A DNA stretch of 64,000 bases, from the NCBI GenBank assembly GCA_009746045.1, contig RPFO01000050.1, forward strand, positions 5,825,277-5,889,276, read 5' to 3'. A model generated the notes under the pieces. The model worked only from the letters and a program-made list of their open reading frames with translations, was not told where the DNA came from and searched no databases. This DNA is from Mesostigma viride. Lineage: Eukaryota > Streptophyta > Mesostigmatophyceae > Mesostigmatales > Mesostigmataceae. Position numbers and translations under genes: made by a program. How positions within the stretch are numbered: the first letter of the stretch is position 1; each line of letters starts with the position of its first letter. This document shows positions 54,901 through 64,000 of the stretch, piece by piece.

Positions 54901-57900
54901 AGCGCCAGTGACGCAAAGGCCTCCATGCCGGCAGGGCCAAGGTTGCAACCATCCATTATGAGGACTGGGGGGCGCAAGACATGTAACGAGCGCACAGGTG
55001 GTTCAAGCAAGGCCAGAGCAGCGAGCCGTGACGTCATGTGTAGGCAACCACAGGTGTGCGGATGAAATTGTTACTTGGACGAGGATTCCAGGGTTGCAGA
55101 CGATCATGCTTCATTCCAGACCCCGGTACATAAAAGGCAGCGAGGCATGACTCAGGTGAAACGTCCCCCTGCTGCTCAAATAGGGCCTAGACACCAGCAT
55201 CTAGGTCTTCTGTCCTGGGTTTCCAAGGGAGTCGAGGGTCTAGGCTCGAGGGTCTAGGCTCTAAGTGTAGAGCTTCTGCCCTAGGTTTCCTAAGGAGTCG
55301 AGGGTCAAGGCTACAGCATCTAGGTCTTCTGCCCTAGGTCTCCTACGGAGTCGAGGGTCTAGGCACTAGCGTTTCGAGCTAAGGCTTTGGGAATATGCCC
55401 TCGAGCTCTCAAGGGCCTGGGGCCAACGGCTTGTGAGCCCGTTAGATTATCTAACAGCCCCCACCAGCCATCTGTTACAACCTCAGTATAAAATGTTCAC
55501 AAAGCAAACTTTCTAAGGTGCAAGTTTGCCTTTCACCTGCGAGCGTCCGGTTGACGGCCAATCACGCCCCCAGCTGTTCACTTCACTTGGTATAAGAGTC
55601 TCCCCAACGGTTTGGGGTTGTGTGAGGTTTGCCTCTTGGTATTGCCACTTGGTACAAGAATCTCTCCAAGGCTTTGGCTGTGTGAGGTTTGCCTCTTGGT
55701 ATTGCCACTTGGTATTAGAGTCTCTCCACGGGCTTAAATGTGTGAGGGTTGCCCCTCACCTGCAAGCGTAGGGTTGACAGCCAGCCCCGCCCCCAGCGCA
55801 GCCGCACCCTTGGCCCCCAGCGGGTTGTGGCTGATGTCCAGGTGCCGCACGCTCCTGCCCACACGCATGGCCTCTCCCAGCGCCGCCGCCCCCTCCTCCC
55901 CGATGAAGTTTGCGCTGAGGTCGAGCGACTCGATATCCGCACAAGTCCGGTGCGGCGGCGGCGGCGGCTGCTGCTGCTGCTGAAAATGATGATGCGGCTG
56001 AAGCTGGGGCGGCTCTCGATGGTGACTCCCCACGTCATCAGCACCGATGTGTTCGCCGTCCCTGGCTTCTCCATAACTTCTGTCGGCCGCATCGCAACCA
56101 CCGTTTGCGTCTGCGGGAGCAGCTGCGCGGCGTGGCATGCGGCAGCACATGGACCGCAGCGCGCGTGCCAGTGCCGAGACCCCACGATCCCCCAGCGCGT
56201 TGTCGGGCAGCCACAGGCGGCGCAGGTTGGGCGCGCCGGCCATGAGGGCGGATGCCAGAGCCTCGCCGGCTGTCGGTCCCACCAACAGGCAAGGAAACAA
56301 GATAAGGTTAGTAATATGCAGGATTGAAGGGAAAAGGTTGATAGAGGTTCCAGCACCTCGCCGGCTGTAAATCCCAACCTATAGGCTAGGTCCCAACCAA
56401 TAGGCGAGGCAATTAGGGAAATGAAGTTCCTATAATGTAGGATGGAAGGGGGTTCGCAATAGGTAGCTGAAAGAGACGCCAGCGCATCACTGGCTAAGAT
56501 CCCAACCAGCAGGTGAAACGGATTAACGAAAGCGGAATTCGATTAGTACTGGCCAATACGCTTCTTAAGTGGACCGCGTACACCCAGAGAATCGGGTACA
56601 ACGCCGCTGCCCGCAAGCGGTGCAAATTATGGAATTTTGTGCCGGGTGGGATGGGGGAAACAGAGGCGAAAGAGGCGAGCGTGACAAAGGGGTGGAAAAT
56701 AAAGAAAGGAATGATAGAAAGGGGTGGAAGTGCAAGGCGAGAGCATAAGGACAATGCCATGGGGTGGTACTCAGAGACTCCGAACGCACCAGAAAAATAA
56801 GCTTAAAACTTAGCTTAACTTCCCACGGACAGACAACACACTGTACAATATGAATCCTGAAGACCTTGCAGCCATCTGCCCTCATTTTCAGACTGTCAGC
56901 CCGATCCCATGGCCATGACATCTCACCCAACCCTTCCGCCATAGCTTGCTGGGTAAGTGAGGTCCATCCATGCATTTCAGCATCGGACGTTTATTTCTTG
57001 GGTCAAGTATGTATTTGGCCTAAGGAGACTGCTGAGGACCTTGCTATCATTCAGGATGAAATCAAGCGGATATGCGAAAGCCATCTTCACACTACGTCTT
57101 CGACCCACAGGCAGCAACCCATTTTCAACCTCAGCTCCGTGCCCCCTGGGTTCAAAGCAGCGTACCACAGCGACTTCAACCAGAACCTGCTCGCTATGCC
57201 CCCTCGATGTTTTTCCCCCCTTTACGTCCCGCCCCCCTCTTTGCTCAACTTTGGTACCCACACTGCTCGCTCACCTTCGGGCCCCAGGTGCGCGTTGCTG
57301 AGCACCAGCTCCACCAGGGTCCCTGCGCGCGGCAGCCGCTGCGCCAACGCGGCCGCGCCCGCCTGGCCCACGTAGACGCCGTCTAGTGCCAGCCGCCGAC
57401 ACGAGGGGTCTGGCCCCCCTGCCGCGGCTGCTGACGACCCTGATGACGACCCTGATGACAGTGACATTGCTGCAACGCATGAGACGGAACACGGTAAGCC
57501 AGACGAGGGACTCGCTGCACCCTGGCCCCCCTCCTCTGCAGCATGGCCACCCTTTTGAAGCCTCTGGTCGAGCACCGAGGAGGAAGAGGTGGCGCCCGCC
57601 CGCAGCATCTCTAATGCAGACAGGAGCGCGGGGGCAAACGCACCATCCCTGACAGCGTGGCCAGGGGGTCCCCCCATGGCGGGTGGCTTTGCTGCGTCCT
57701 TGCCCAGGGCATTGTGGGCCTTACCCGTGTGGGGTGCCGTGCCTGGGTTGGTGGCACCTGGTGCATGATGCGTGGGGGCAGGGGCAGGGGCAGGGGCGGG
57801 GGCGGGAGCATGGGTGGGGATGGGGGTGCGGGCGGGGGTGGGTGGAGGCACAGAGGCTGCATCATCAGGGCGGAAGCCTCCATCCAACTTGGCGTGCGCA

Positions 57901-60900
57901 TTTCCGCGTTCAAGATATGACCCTTCGTCAATCGTCGCAACCCGTCGGCCATCCACGGCATTGCATGGGGTATCAGCCACCCGTTTCCCTTCAGATTGAT
58001 CCTGGCACCTGCCCCATGTATCCACCTCGACACCTCTGGCCCCCGATGCCAAGGCGATCTCCGATACGGGTTCCTGGGGGCCTCCGTAAGCCTTGGATGG
58101 AGTAGCAGGGTCGAAATGCGATCTGGTTGCCATTTGGGGCCCCCAGGTGCCAGCCTCTACGCCACCACTACGGCCCGCCGCATCCATCCACATTGCTATC
58201 CCATCCCCACCCATCGTCGCCGCGCCCCCCCCCCCTGCCTGTAAGGGGCTGCAGGTCCCTGGTGGGTGGCCTGGTCAGGGACACCCTGTCGGCCCTGCCC
58301 CACAAGCCCATGGGCATGCGCCGACATGGGCACATGCATGGGCATGGGCATTCCTGTTCCCTCTGCTGGCACACACACCGTCCTTGTCCCCGCCGCACCC
58401 TCCCTCCCCCACACCCCCCATCCAGCGGCTGGTGACGGCTGCCAGTGTGGAGCCGGCGCCGCGTACTGACCATTAGCGTATCCTTGGGTCTGGGCTGTCC
58501 CCCTCCCGCAAACCCTGCAGCCAGGGACGGAAAATAAATTATGTCCGTGTCCATTCCCATGTCCATGTCCATTCCCTTGTCCATTCCCATGTCCATTCCC
58601 TTGTCCATTCCCATGTCCATTCCCATGTCCGTGCTCTCCAAGCCCTCCATGCCCTCCATTACAAACGTCCCGTTCGTGTTGAGCAGGTACAGGATGTGCT
58701 CGGGAGGGTGGGTCATGGGATATGCCCACGAACAACGTGCCATGCCGCCCGCCCGCACTCCACATGCCCGCCTGTGCGGGCCCGCCCCAGACACCGTCGG
58801 CGGCATCCTCGTCCTGCCCAGCAAACACCGACCCGTTCTGCCCACTTTGCGCAGGCACGTCAACGCTTGCTGATGTCAGCGGGCCGCCGCATGGCTGAGG
58901 ATGATGACATCGTTGCAAATCCGACGGTGTTTCAAGGCCTTGCGACGCAGCCCGCCCCCCATCTCTGTTCTGGCCCGATGGCGGCGTGGCCCAGGCTGGG
59001 GCGAAAGCGTGACTGCCGGGCGTGGCAGCGGGGGTGACGCCTGGGGGTCCCTGGCCCGCAGCGGGGGTCATGGACGCCAGCACATGGGGTTGTGGCTGGG
59101 GCAACAGCCGGATAGCCCGCAGGATGCGCTTGCGGTGTCCCAGTGCTCGGATGCCCAGGTCGGCCTGCGACAAGTAGATAAGGGACAGTAAATAAGTAAA
59201 TAAGTAATGCCGTGCAGGTGGGCAGGCATGTGCCATGGCACTCAAAGTGGTACAACGTAGTTCTCGGATGCCCAGGTCAGGCTGTGAGTGCAGCACTACC
59301 ACTTCATGCAGTAGGGCACCCCATTGTCGAATCGTAGATGCGTACGTCAAATACCCTTTCACTTTTTCTTTGTTGACTACTAGCCATTTTTTTAACTGTC
59401 ACTCAAATCACTGCCTAAACCTTCATCTTATGATTATGGCACATAGCAGGCCGTCCGATGGCCCCAGTTGATGGTCCCCCCCGTGCCCCTGCCTGTGGTT
59501 TTCCCCTGGCATGCTAGTCTTGCTTGACAATGCAACCCATCTTGGCCAGCGCAGGCACGGCTCTTCCTTTCTTACCTTGCCTTTAGGTCGATGCATGCAT
59601 GGTTAGTCCAGGGACGTACCCACGTTAGGCTGACGCATGCATGGCTTTCCAGGATTTCTGGCCTTCACACGCTGGCCTGTGCTGGCATAGCTGCACTTGG
59701 GGGTGGTTAATAAAGAGTTGGGTAATGCTGGGCTGTGCTCGATTCCTGGCTGGCAACCGCGGCTGACATGTGCATACTTTTCATGGCTTGCAAGGCGCAG
59801 TCCTTCATAACTCAGGCCAAGTGTGCTCGATTTCAGGCCTGCTGACCTGCACCCGCGGACCAGTGCAGGCGCTTACCCCTATCATGCCCCTGGCTGTTGA
59901 CCAGCCATTATGCCAGCTCTTATAAGAAACTACGTACTATAACAACACCGTGGGGTACAGTCACATCATATATATAATAATAGTAGTGTAGCAATGTTTC
60001 TGTCCTAATAGCACAAGTATTAGAATAAGTTCCACACACATACCTTGAGCTCTGTAATGTCACTGACACCCAGGAGATATACAACAATGTTTGTGTCGTA
60101 GTAGCACAATTGTTATGAAGTTCCACACACATACCTTGAGCTCTGTAATGTCACTGACACCCAGGAGATATACAACAATACTTGTGTAGTAGTAGCACCA
60201 TTGTTATGAAGTTCCACAGTACGTACCTTGAGCTCTGCATCCGTGATCTCCAGAAGGCAAGCCAGGTCCACCTGGCCCGCACCCAGGTGGACGCCCAGGG
60301 ATGGTGCACGCCGCGCACGCAACAACGGAGGTTTATAGTGCCCGCAAGGCATGCGACTTTGTATCAGATACAACTAGACTAATAGAGTACCGCTATGAGA
60401 GTCATGCCACTAGGTACATGTCTATAAGAGTGGTAATATCACTTATCCAGCGCACGGGGGGTGATGGGTGGTCAATGATTGGCGTAAAGCGAAATATAGG
60501 GGGAAGGCAAGTTGAGCGAAAGTGTAGAACTTCAATCTAGTATTGCGAGAGCATAGTCTAGCACCTCACTCCAGCGTTGCAAAAGCACAGTGCAGCACTT
60601 TGCTCAAGCATTGTAAACGCATCGTCGGAGTGGAGCAGGAGCGTGGGCCCGTGACTGAGCCTGAGCAGCGTGCGTACGGTTGGGATTAAAATAAATAAAC
60701 ACGGCGGATGACAGGAGAAGGGAGAGTGGAGAATGGGTGGGCCACAAGCGGGGTTACGGCTGCAAGTCTGAAGGGATCATGGAGTGTGGGCGGAGTAGTA
60801 CTAATAGTGATGTGGCATGGAGTAGTGCTAATGGTGATGTGTGGCATGGAGTAGTACTAATAGTGATGTGGCATGGAGTAGTGCTAATAGTGATGTGGCA

Positions 60901-62035
60901 TGGAGTAGTACTAATAGTGATGTGGCATGTAGTACTAATGGTGATGTGTGGCGTGGAGTAGTACTAATAGTGATGTGGCATGGAGTAGTACTTATAGTGA
61001 TGTGGGTGGAGTAGTACTAATAGTGATGTGGCATGGAGTAGTATGGAGGCGGGTACAAGTTAGTGATTCGTTAGTTATTCGTTGGTGATTCGTTGGTGAT
61101 TCGTTGGTGATTCGTTGGTGATTCGTTGGTGATTTGTTGGTGATTGTTGGTGATTGTTGGTGATACAGATAGAGTACGGGTAGAGTAAGGCGAGGGGATA
61201 GGGCTGACATGAGAGCCGCCGGCCCAGAAACAAGCATGGAGGAGCCTGGATAGCCCATGGAGGCACAAGGTTAGTTCAATAGATAGCCCATAAAGGCACA
61301 AGGTAAGTTCATTAGATAGCCCATAAAGACATAACGCTAGCTCAATACACAGCGCATGGGTGCACAAGGTTGGTTCAATAGAGTGCCCATGGAGACACAA
61401 AATTAGTTCAATAGAGTGCCAAACCGCCATGCCAAACGGCAGGATTGCCTGCACTTGAAATGCTGCGACCAGCGTTTCGCCCCCCACTACGACAACAGAG
61501 TTTCCAATCACGCTAAATGGGACTGAATGAGATGATGCCAGCATTCCTTCCCCTTCTTCGCTTCCCACCCACCCACGCACCCCCTCCCCCCGCTTTTGCC
61601 CCATATTTCCGTGAGATGGAGGGCGATTTAACATCACCTTGACAAGTGCACCATGTGGCAAGCTGTGTGGTCCTGGTCTGATGTGTCAAATCGCATAGTC
61701 CACTACATATCCTGATTGAGTGCAAGCTAGTCGAAGGCGCCCTCCCTCACTCTCGTACTGTAGTATGTCGTTCTGCAGGGGGTGGAGGTTCCTTAATTGG
61801 CACCCATGTGACGCAGTCACGTGCTCATTAATTCATCCTGATCGACAGGCTCGTTACTTCATCATCGCGGAGCGGTTGTTGATTGCAGAGCAAGGAAACC
61901 CCGGCATGGGGTCAGCAAGAAGTAGGTGCGACCGTCGGGGTACCTCGTTGTTCAGGAACGTGGCCGCGTATATGGGAAGACCGACGTGGTGCACGAGCCA
62001 CTCCGCCACCTGACGGGCAACGCAGGGCGCGATTG
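51981..62035 (-). CDS. SAM-domain and leucine-rich-repeat (RNI type) protein
   Basis: A SAM domain is split over three exons that join in phase: 62035-61944 (VAEWLVHHVGLPIYAATFLN), 60271-60227 (VDLACLLEITDAELK) and 59164 onward (ADLGIRALGHRKRILRAIRL). A long Gly/Pro/His-rich linker follows, then RNI-type repeats in exons ending at 57275 (LVELVLSNAHLGPEG), 56269-55760 (NLRRLWLPDNALGDRGVSAL; IESLDLSANFIGEEGAAALG; VRHLDISHNPLGAKGAAALG), about 55040-54891, 53846-53641 (LTRLSLRKNMLCGGGAMALA), 53013-52965 (KVYLGYNYIDDE) and 52121-51981 (LRKVDLSVNELTAKGKRDLQ), stop at 51981. Phases agree for most joins. A frame change or small intron is needed near 58215-58260, at a poly-C run. The first exon with the start codon is not found; ORFs at 62198-62422 are candidates. 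Likely a cytosolic scaffold; function unknown. Confidence 0.82.
54117..54335. repeat. 26-bp tandem repeat in an SAM-LRR intron
   Basis: About eight units of GGGGGGTGGCTGCTATGCTA plus CACAAA/CAAAAA, preceded by a GCGCCATCGTGCGCCATCGG array (10-bp units, about 54040-54110). Confidence 0.95.
55190..55365. repeat. ~60-bp tandem repeat, three units
   Basis: CTAGGTCTTCTGCCCTAGGT followed by TCCTAAGGAGTCGAGGGTCT repeats three times with small changes, inside the intron between exons 56269-55760 and about 55040-54891. Confidence 0.88.
55526..55790 (-). repeat. Copy of the SAM-LRR exon 56269-55760 donor edge, with intervening array
   Basis: TTTCACCTGCGAGCGTCCGG..GGCCAATCACGCCCCCAGC at about 55531 echoes the true edge CCTCACCTGCAAGCGTAGGG..AGCCAGCCCCGCCCCCAGC at 55754. 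Between them are three to four units of TGTGAGGTTTGCCTCTTGGT with TATTGCCACTTGGTA. The copy keeps a donor GTGAAAGG. Confidence 0.8.
56250..56500 (-). repeat. Copies of the SAM-LRR exon 56269-55760 acceptor edge
   Basis: GCCAGAGCCTCGCCGGCTGT (56253) recurs as TCCAGCACCTCGCCGGCTGT near 56346 and GCCAGCGCATCACTGGCTAA near 56477. All are followed by CCCAACCA/CCCACCAACAGG-like text. The first copy keeps an ACAG acceptor. Confidence 0.8.
58530..58650 (-). repeat. Low-complexity coding repeat (Gly/His/Asn) in the SAM-LRR linker
   Basis: CATGTCCATTCCC and CTTGTCCATTCC units on plus read as GHGNGQGN-type repeats in the coding strand. A PAPAPAPA run lies further on, at about 57780-57815. Confidence 0.75.
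59144..59290 (-). repeat. Copy of the SAM exon acceptor edge, 118 bp upstream
   Basis: CTCGGATGCCCAGGTC(G/A)G occurs at 59145 (true acceptor edge of exon 59164) and again near 59263. The copy reads PDLGIRELR, against ADLGIRALG in the exon. Its acceptor is CACAG. Confidence 0.78.
60030..60250 (-). repeat. Two copies of the SAM exon 60271-60227 donor edge
   Basis: TACCTTGAGCTCTG starts at 60041, 60132 and, at the true edge, 60224; periods are 91 and 92 bp. All are preceded by AGTTCCACA, and the two decoys continue TAATGTCACTGACACCCAGG. In the gene sense each decoy keeps ELK followed by GTATGTGT, a good donor. Confidence 0.85.
60790..61420. repeat. Three adjoining minisatellites in the first SAM intron
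   Basis: (a) About 60790-61045: AGTAGTACTAATAGTGATGT with GGCATGG spacers, roughly nine units. (b) About 61066-61160: GGTGATTCGTT, roughly eight units, 11 bp. (c) About 61250-61415: ATAGCCCATGGAGGCACAAG with TTAGTTCA, roughly four units. Confidence 0.9.
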
Positions 62036-63304
62036 CTGACGTAAGAGTTTGGCCCAACAGTGTGCGAGTCAAATGCGGGAATGCCGGTCAAGGCTCAGAG
62101 ACACAGAAAATATAGAAGGCAGCGTTAATACCTGCAATTTATTCCACGCGATGGAGCCCATCGACGCTCACGGTTCCAAGTAGTTGCTTCGCAGAAGCTA
62201 TGCGAAGCTACAAATAGGGCCAGACTGGCTGATTGAGATCAAGGTATACCGACGACCCATGCCGCCTGCCCGCAAAAAATTTCCTGGAAAAAGTTGCACC
62301 GTGGCATGGTGCGTCGTAAACACCTGTCGGCCGTTTGCCAGACAAGAACTATCCATTCCACGGACGACAAAGCGAGCGGCCGACTGAGCGAGCGAGCGAG
62401 CTAAGATAGGCAGTAGCGGCAATCATTCGCCCTTTTCTTCGAACCTTTTGGTTCTTCCGGACATGGGCTCTGCCGGATAAATAAAGTGTAAATATAATTA
62501 ATTATGGGGCCTTCCTGCATCTTCCTGCATCTTCCTTACGTGGGCCTTCCTGCATCTTCGTGCTATGGGCTAATGGCAGTGTCAAACCTGGGTCAATGCT
62601 TCTGCGGGCAGTGTCAGCCGGTCTGGCTCACTTATCAGCTGCGCGCCGTACCTGTACGGTAATACATACAGCCGTACATATCTCCTTCGCCACGTCAGAA
62701 AGCCTGTAGATGCCACATGTCCACTTCACCACGTGAGTGGAGCTGCCAGGTGGCGTGGCTTCAAAGTTATCATTTCAGTCATTCCTGCGTCAAGTTACGA
62801 TCGCCGCCAAAATCCGGACGTCGTAACTTAACTAGGGAACGTAACTTAACGGGGGTAGGTACTGTAACTTCAGTAGGTAGAACTAGGCTACTGTAGCAGC
62901 CCACCCCCGCCTCCTCTGACGGACTTCTATACGGCAATCGACAGCTCTCGTCAAGCCCGATCCAGCTGCAGCATCGAAGTCGCCCGAAGTCCATTTTTCC
63001 TGTCAGATATTTACGGAGAGGTGGGCACCCTGCTTGTATAGAATCTCTGCTGTCCATGTGCGGCGAGAATCAGTTCAGTTCAGTGATGTGTCAGTTGTTT
63101 CCCACGCCGCACGAGGACCAACAACAACAACAACTCCTGCCCTGGCCTGACTGTTGCCAATTGCCGACAGTCCGAACATCTTTGTCAGCAACCTTTGTCA
63201 GTGGTGCTCACCACTAGACACTCCCGGCCAGTTTTCAATTTATTTCAATGCACAAGGATACACATTTCCATCACCATTCATCTTCACCATCCTGAACGAC
63301 TCGA
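62036..63304. other. Region upstream of the first recognised SAM exon
   Basis: It should include the missing first exon or exons and promoter of the SAM-LRR gene. An ATG-led frame at 62422-62198 (minus, Arg/Ser-rich start) is a candidate first exon, but no donor gives the phase needed by exon 62035-61944. No other gene is recognised. Confidence 0.3.
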
Positions 63305-63388
63305 ACACGCGGACAAGATAACGGCAGGCTCGAGCTACCATGGTCCGGATTCTCCCGATTTCTGGCCTGCGCTGGTTGTCTCCTTGAT
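63305..63388 (-). mobile_element. Dispersed repeat E, copy 4
   Basis: GCGGACAAGATAACGGCAGG through CGCTGGTTGTCTCCTTGAT is nearly identical to 22727-22807 over about 80 bp. Confidence 0.75.
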
Positions 63389-64000
63389 CTTTGTCAGCAA
63401 CCGAGTTCGTGGGCTCATGAGGTCTGTCGTTGGGAATATCCAGTTGACTATTATGGCATCATATATGGCATCACATGTATGGCATCACGGATCGGATACT
63501 TCGTTGACCCTTCGACAAGTATAGATATATGTACCCCCTGGTTAGCATCACCCCGAAAAGGCGTCTGAATGGCGGTGAAGATTCCATCTACCTCCCAGGC
63601 CTGCGACAACACACTTAACTGAACTGAACCACCCAGGATTCTACTGTACCGAAGAGGCAACTTCGATTGGACTTCTGGGGAAGAGAGTCACTCATGATCA
63701 GTAAGTCAGTTTATTCCCACGCCGTGCCGGACATCTCTGTCCAGGGATGTTGAAAGCGCCTACAACAACTACGGGGATTTTCAAGGCTACTCCCTGCTGG
63801 ACAGTATATTCCACACATCCGTCTGGATCCCACTACACACAATCTCTGTCGGGCTAAGCTGTATGACTGGCGTGGGATCCAACTGACTGACTGACAACAG
63901 ACATACCGCGCGCCATACTGAAGCGCCCCACCAAGGCATCCTGGGCTTGACCAACATCACACACAGCTCATCACAGCTGTCCGATGTCGGAAAATGGGAT
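63389..64000. other. No gene recognised at the right edge
   Basis: No ORF with recognisable motifs, no array and no RNA gene is seen. Confidence 0.3.

Noticed and set aside
55749-56327. Plus-strand ORF of 192 codons
   Set aside because: It is antisense to the LRR exon 56269-55760, whose repeats and splice phases are clear.

Overview
This is a eukaryotic nuclear window. Its genes are split by GT-AG introns, it carries several families of non-LTR retrotransposons (LINEs), and almost every intron holds tandem repeats. A photosynthetic alga, probably of the green lineage, fits best: the fused histidine-biosynthesis enzyme HisH-HisF starts with a chloroplast-transit-like leader, and another gene resembles the plant MED33 / animal MED24 Mediator tail subunit. 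No species is claimed.

Layout. (1) 1-8213, minus: N-terminal part of a MED24/MED33-like gene, eight exons seen, running off the left edge. (2) 8214-13.9 kb: mostly non-coding, with a target-site-flanked LINE tail, a ~178-bp satellite and a 1.4-kb mosaic of tetranucleotide repeats; a small unrecognised two-exon gene fragment lies at 13879-14268, minus. (3) 15.1-20.8 kb: LINE cluster (decayed reverse transcriptase, an ORF1 with one frameshift, and an opposite-strand 3' fragment). (4) 21311-43045, minus: complete imidazole glycerol phosphate synthase (HIS7/HISN4 type), 19 exons, 601 codons plus stop, spread over 21.7 kb of minisatellite-filled introns. All 18 exon joins keep the reading frame. 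(5) 43046-43700: divergent promoter region. (6) 43701-48021, plus: complete five-exon TTC1-like TPR co-chaperone gene. (7) 48.1-51.5 kb: SINE-like elements and a three-level nest of LINE fragments with target-site duplications. (8) 51981-62035, minus: a SAM-domain plus leucine-rich-repeat (RNI type) protein gene; its 3' end is firm and its 5' end is not found. (9) 62.04-64 kb: no gene recognised, one copy of a short dispersed repeat.

The most striking pattern is that introns in all four main genes contain extra, decayed or near-perfect copies of the adjoining exon edge together with its splice site, often as arrays. The clearest case is HIS7 intron 13: three further copies of the last 17 codons of exon 13, each on a 107-bp period, each bounded by AG and GT, and each able in principle to act as an in-frame 54-nt cassette. 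I regard this splice-boundary duplication as the main candidate for something new: a route to intron growth, decoy splice sites or new introns.
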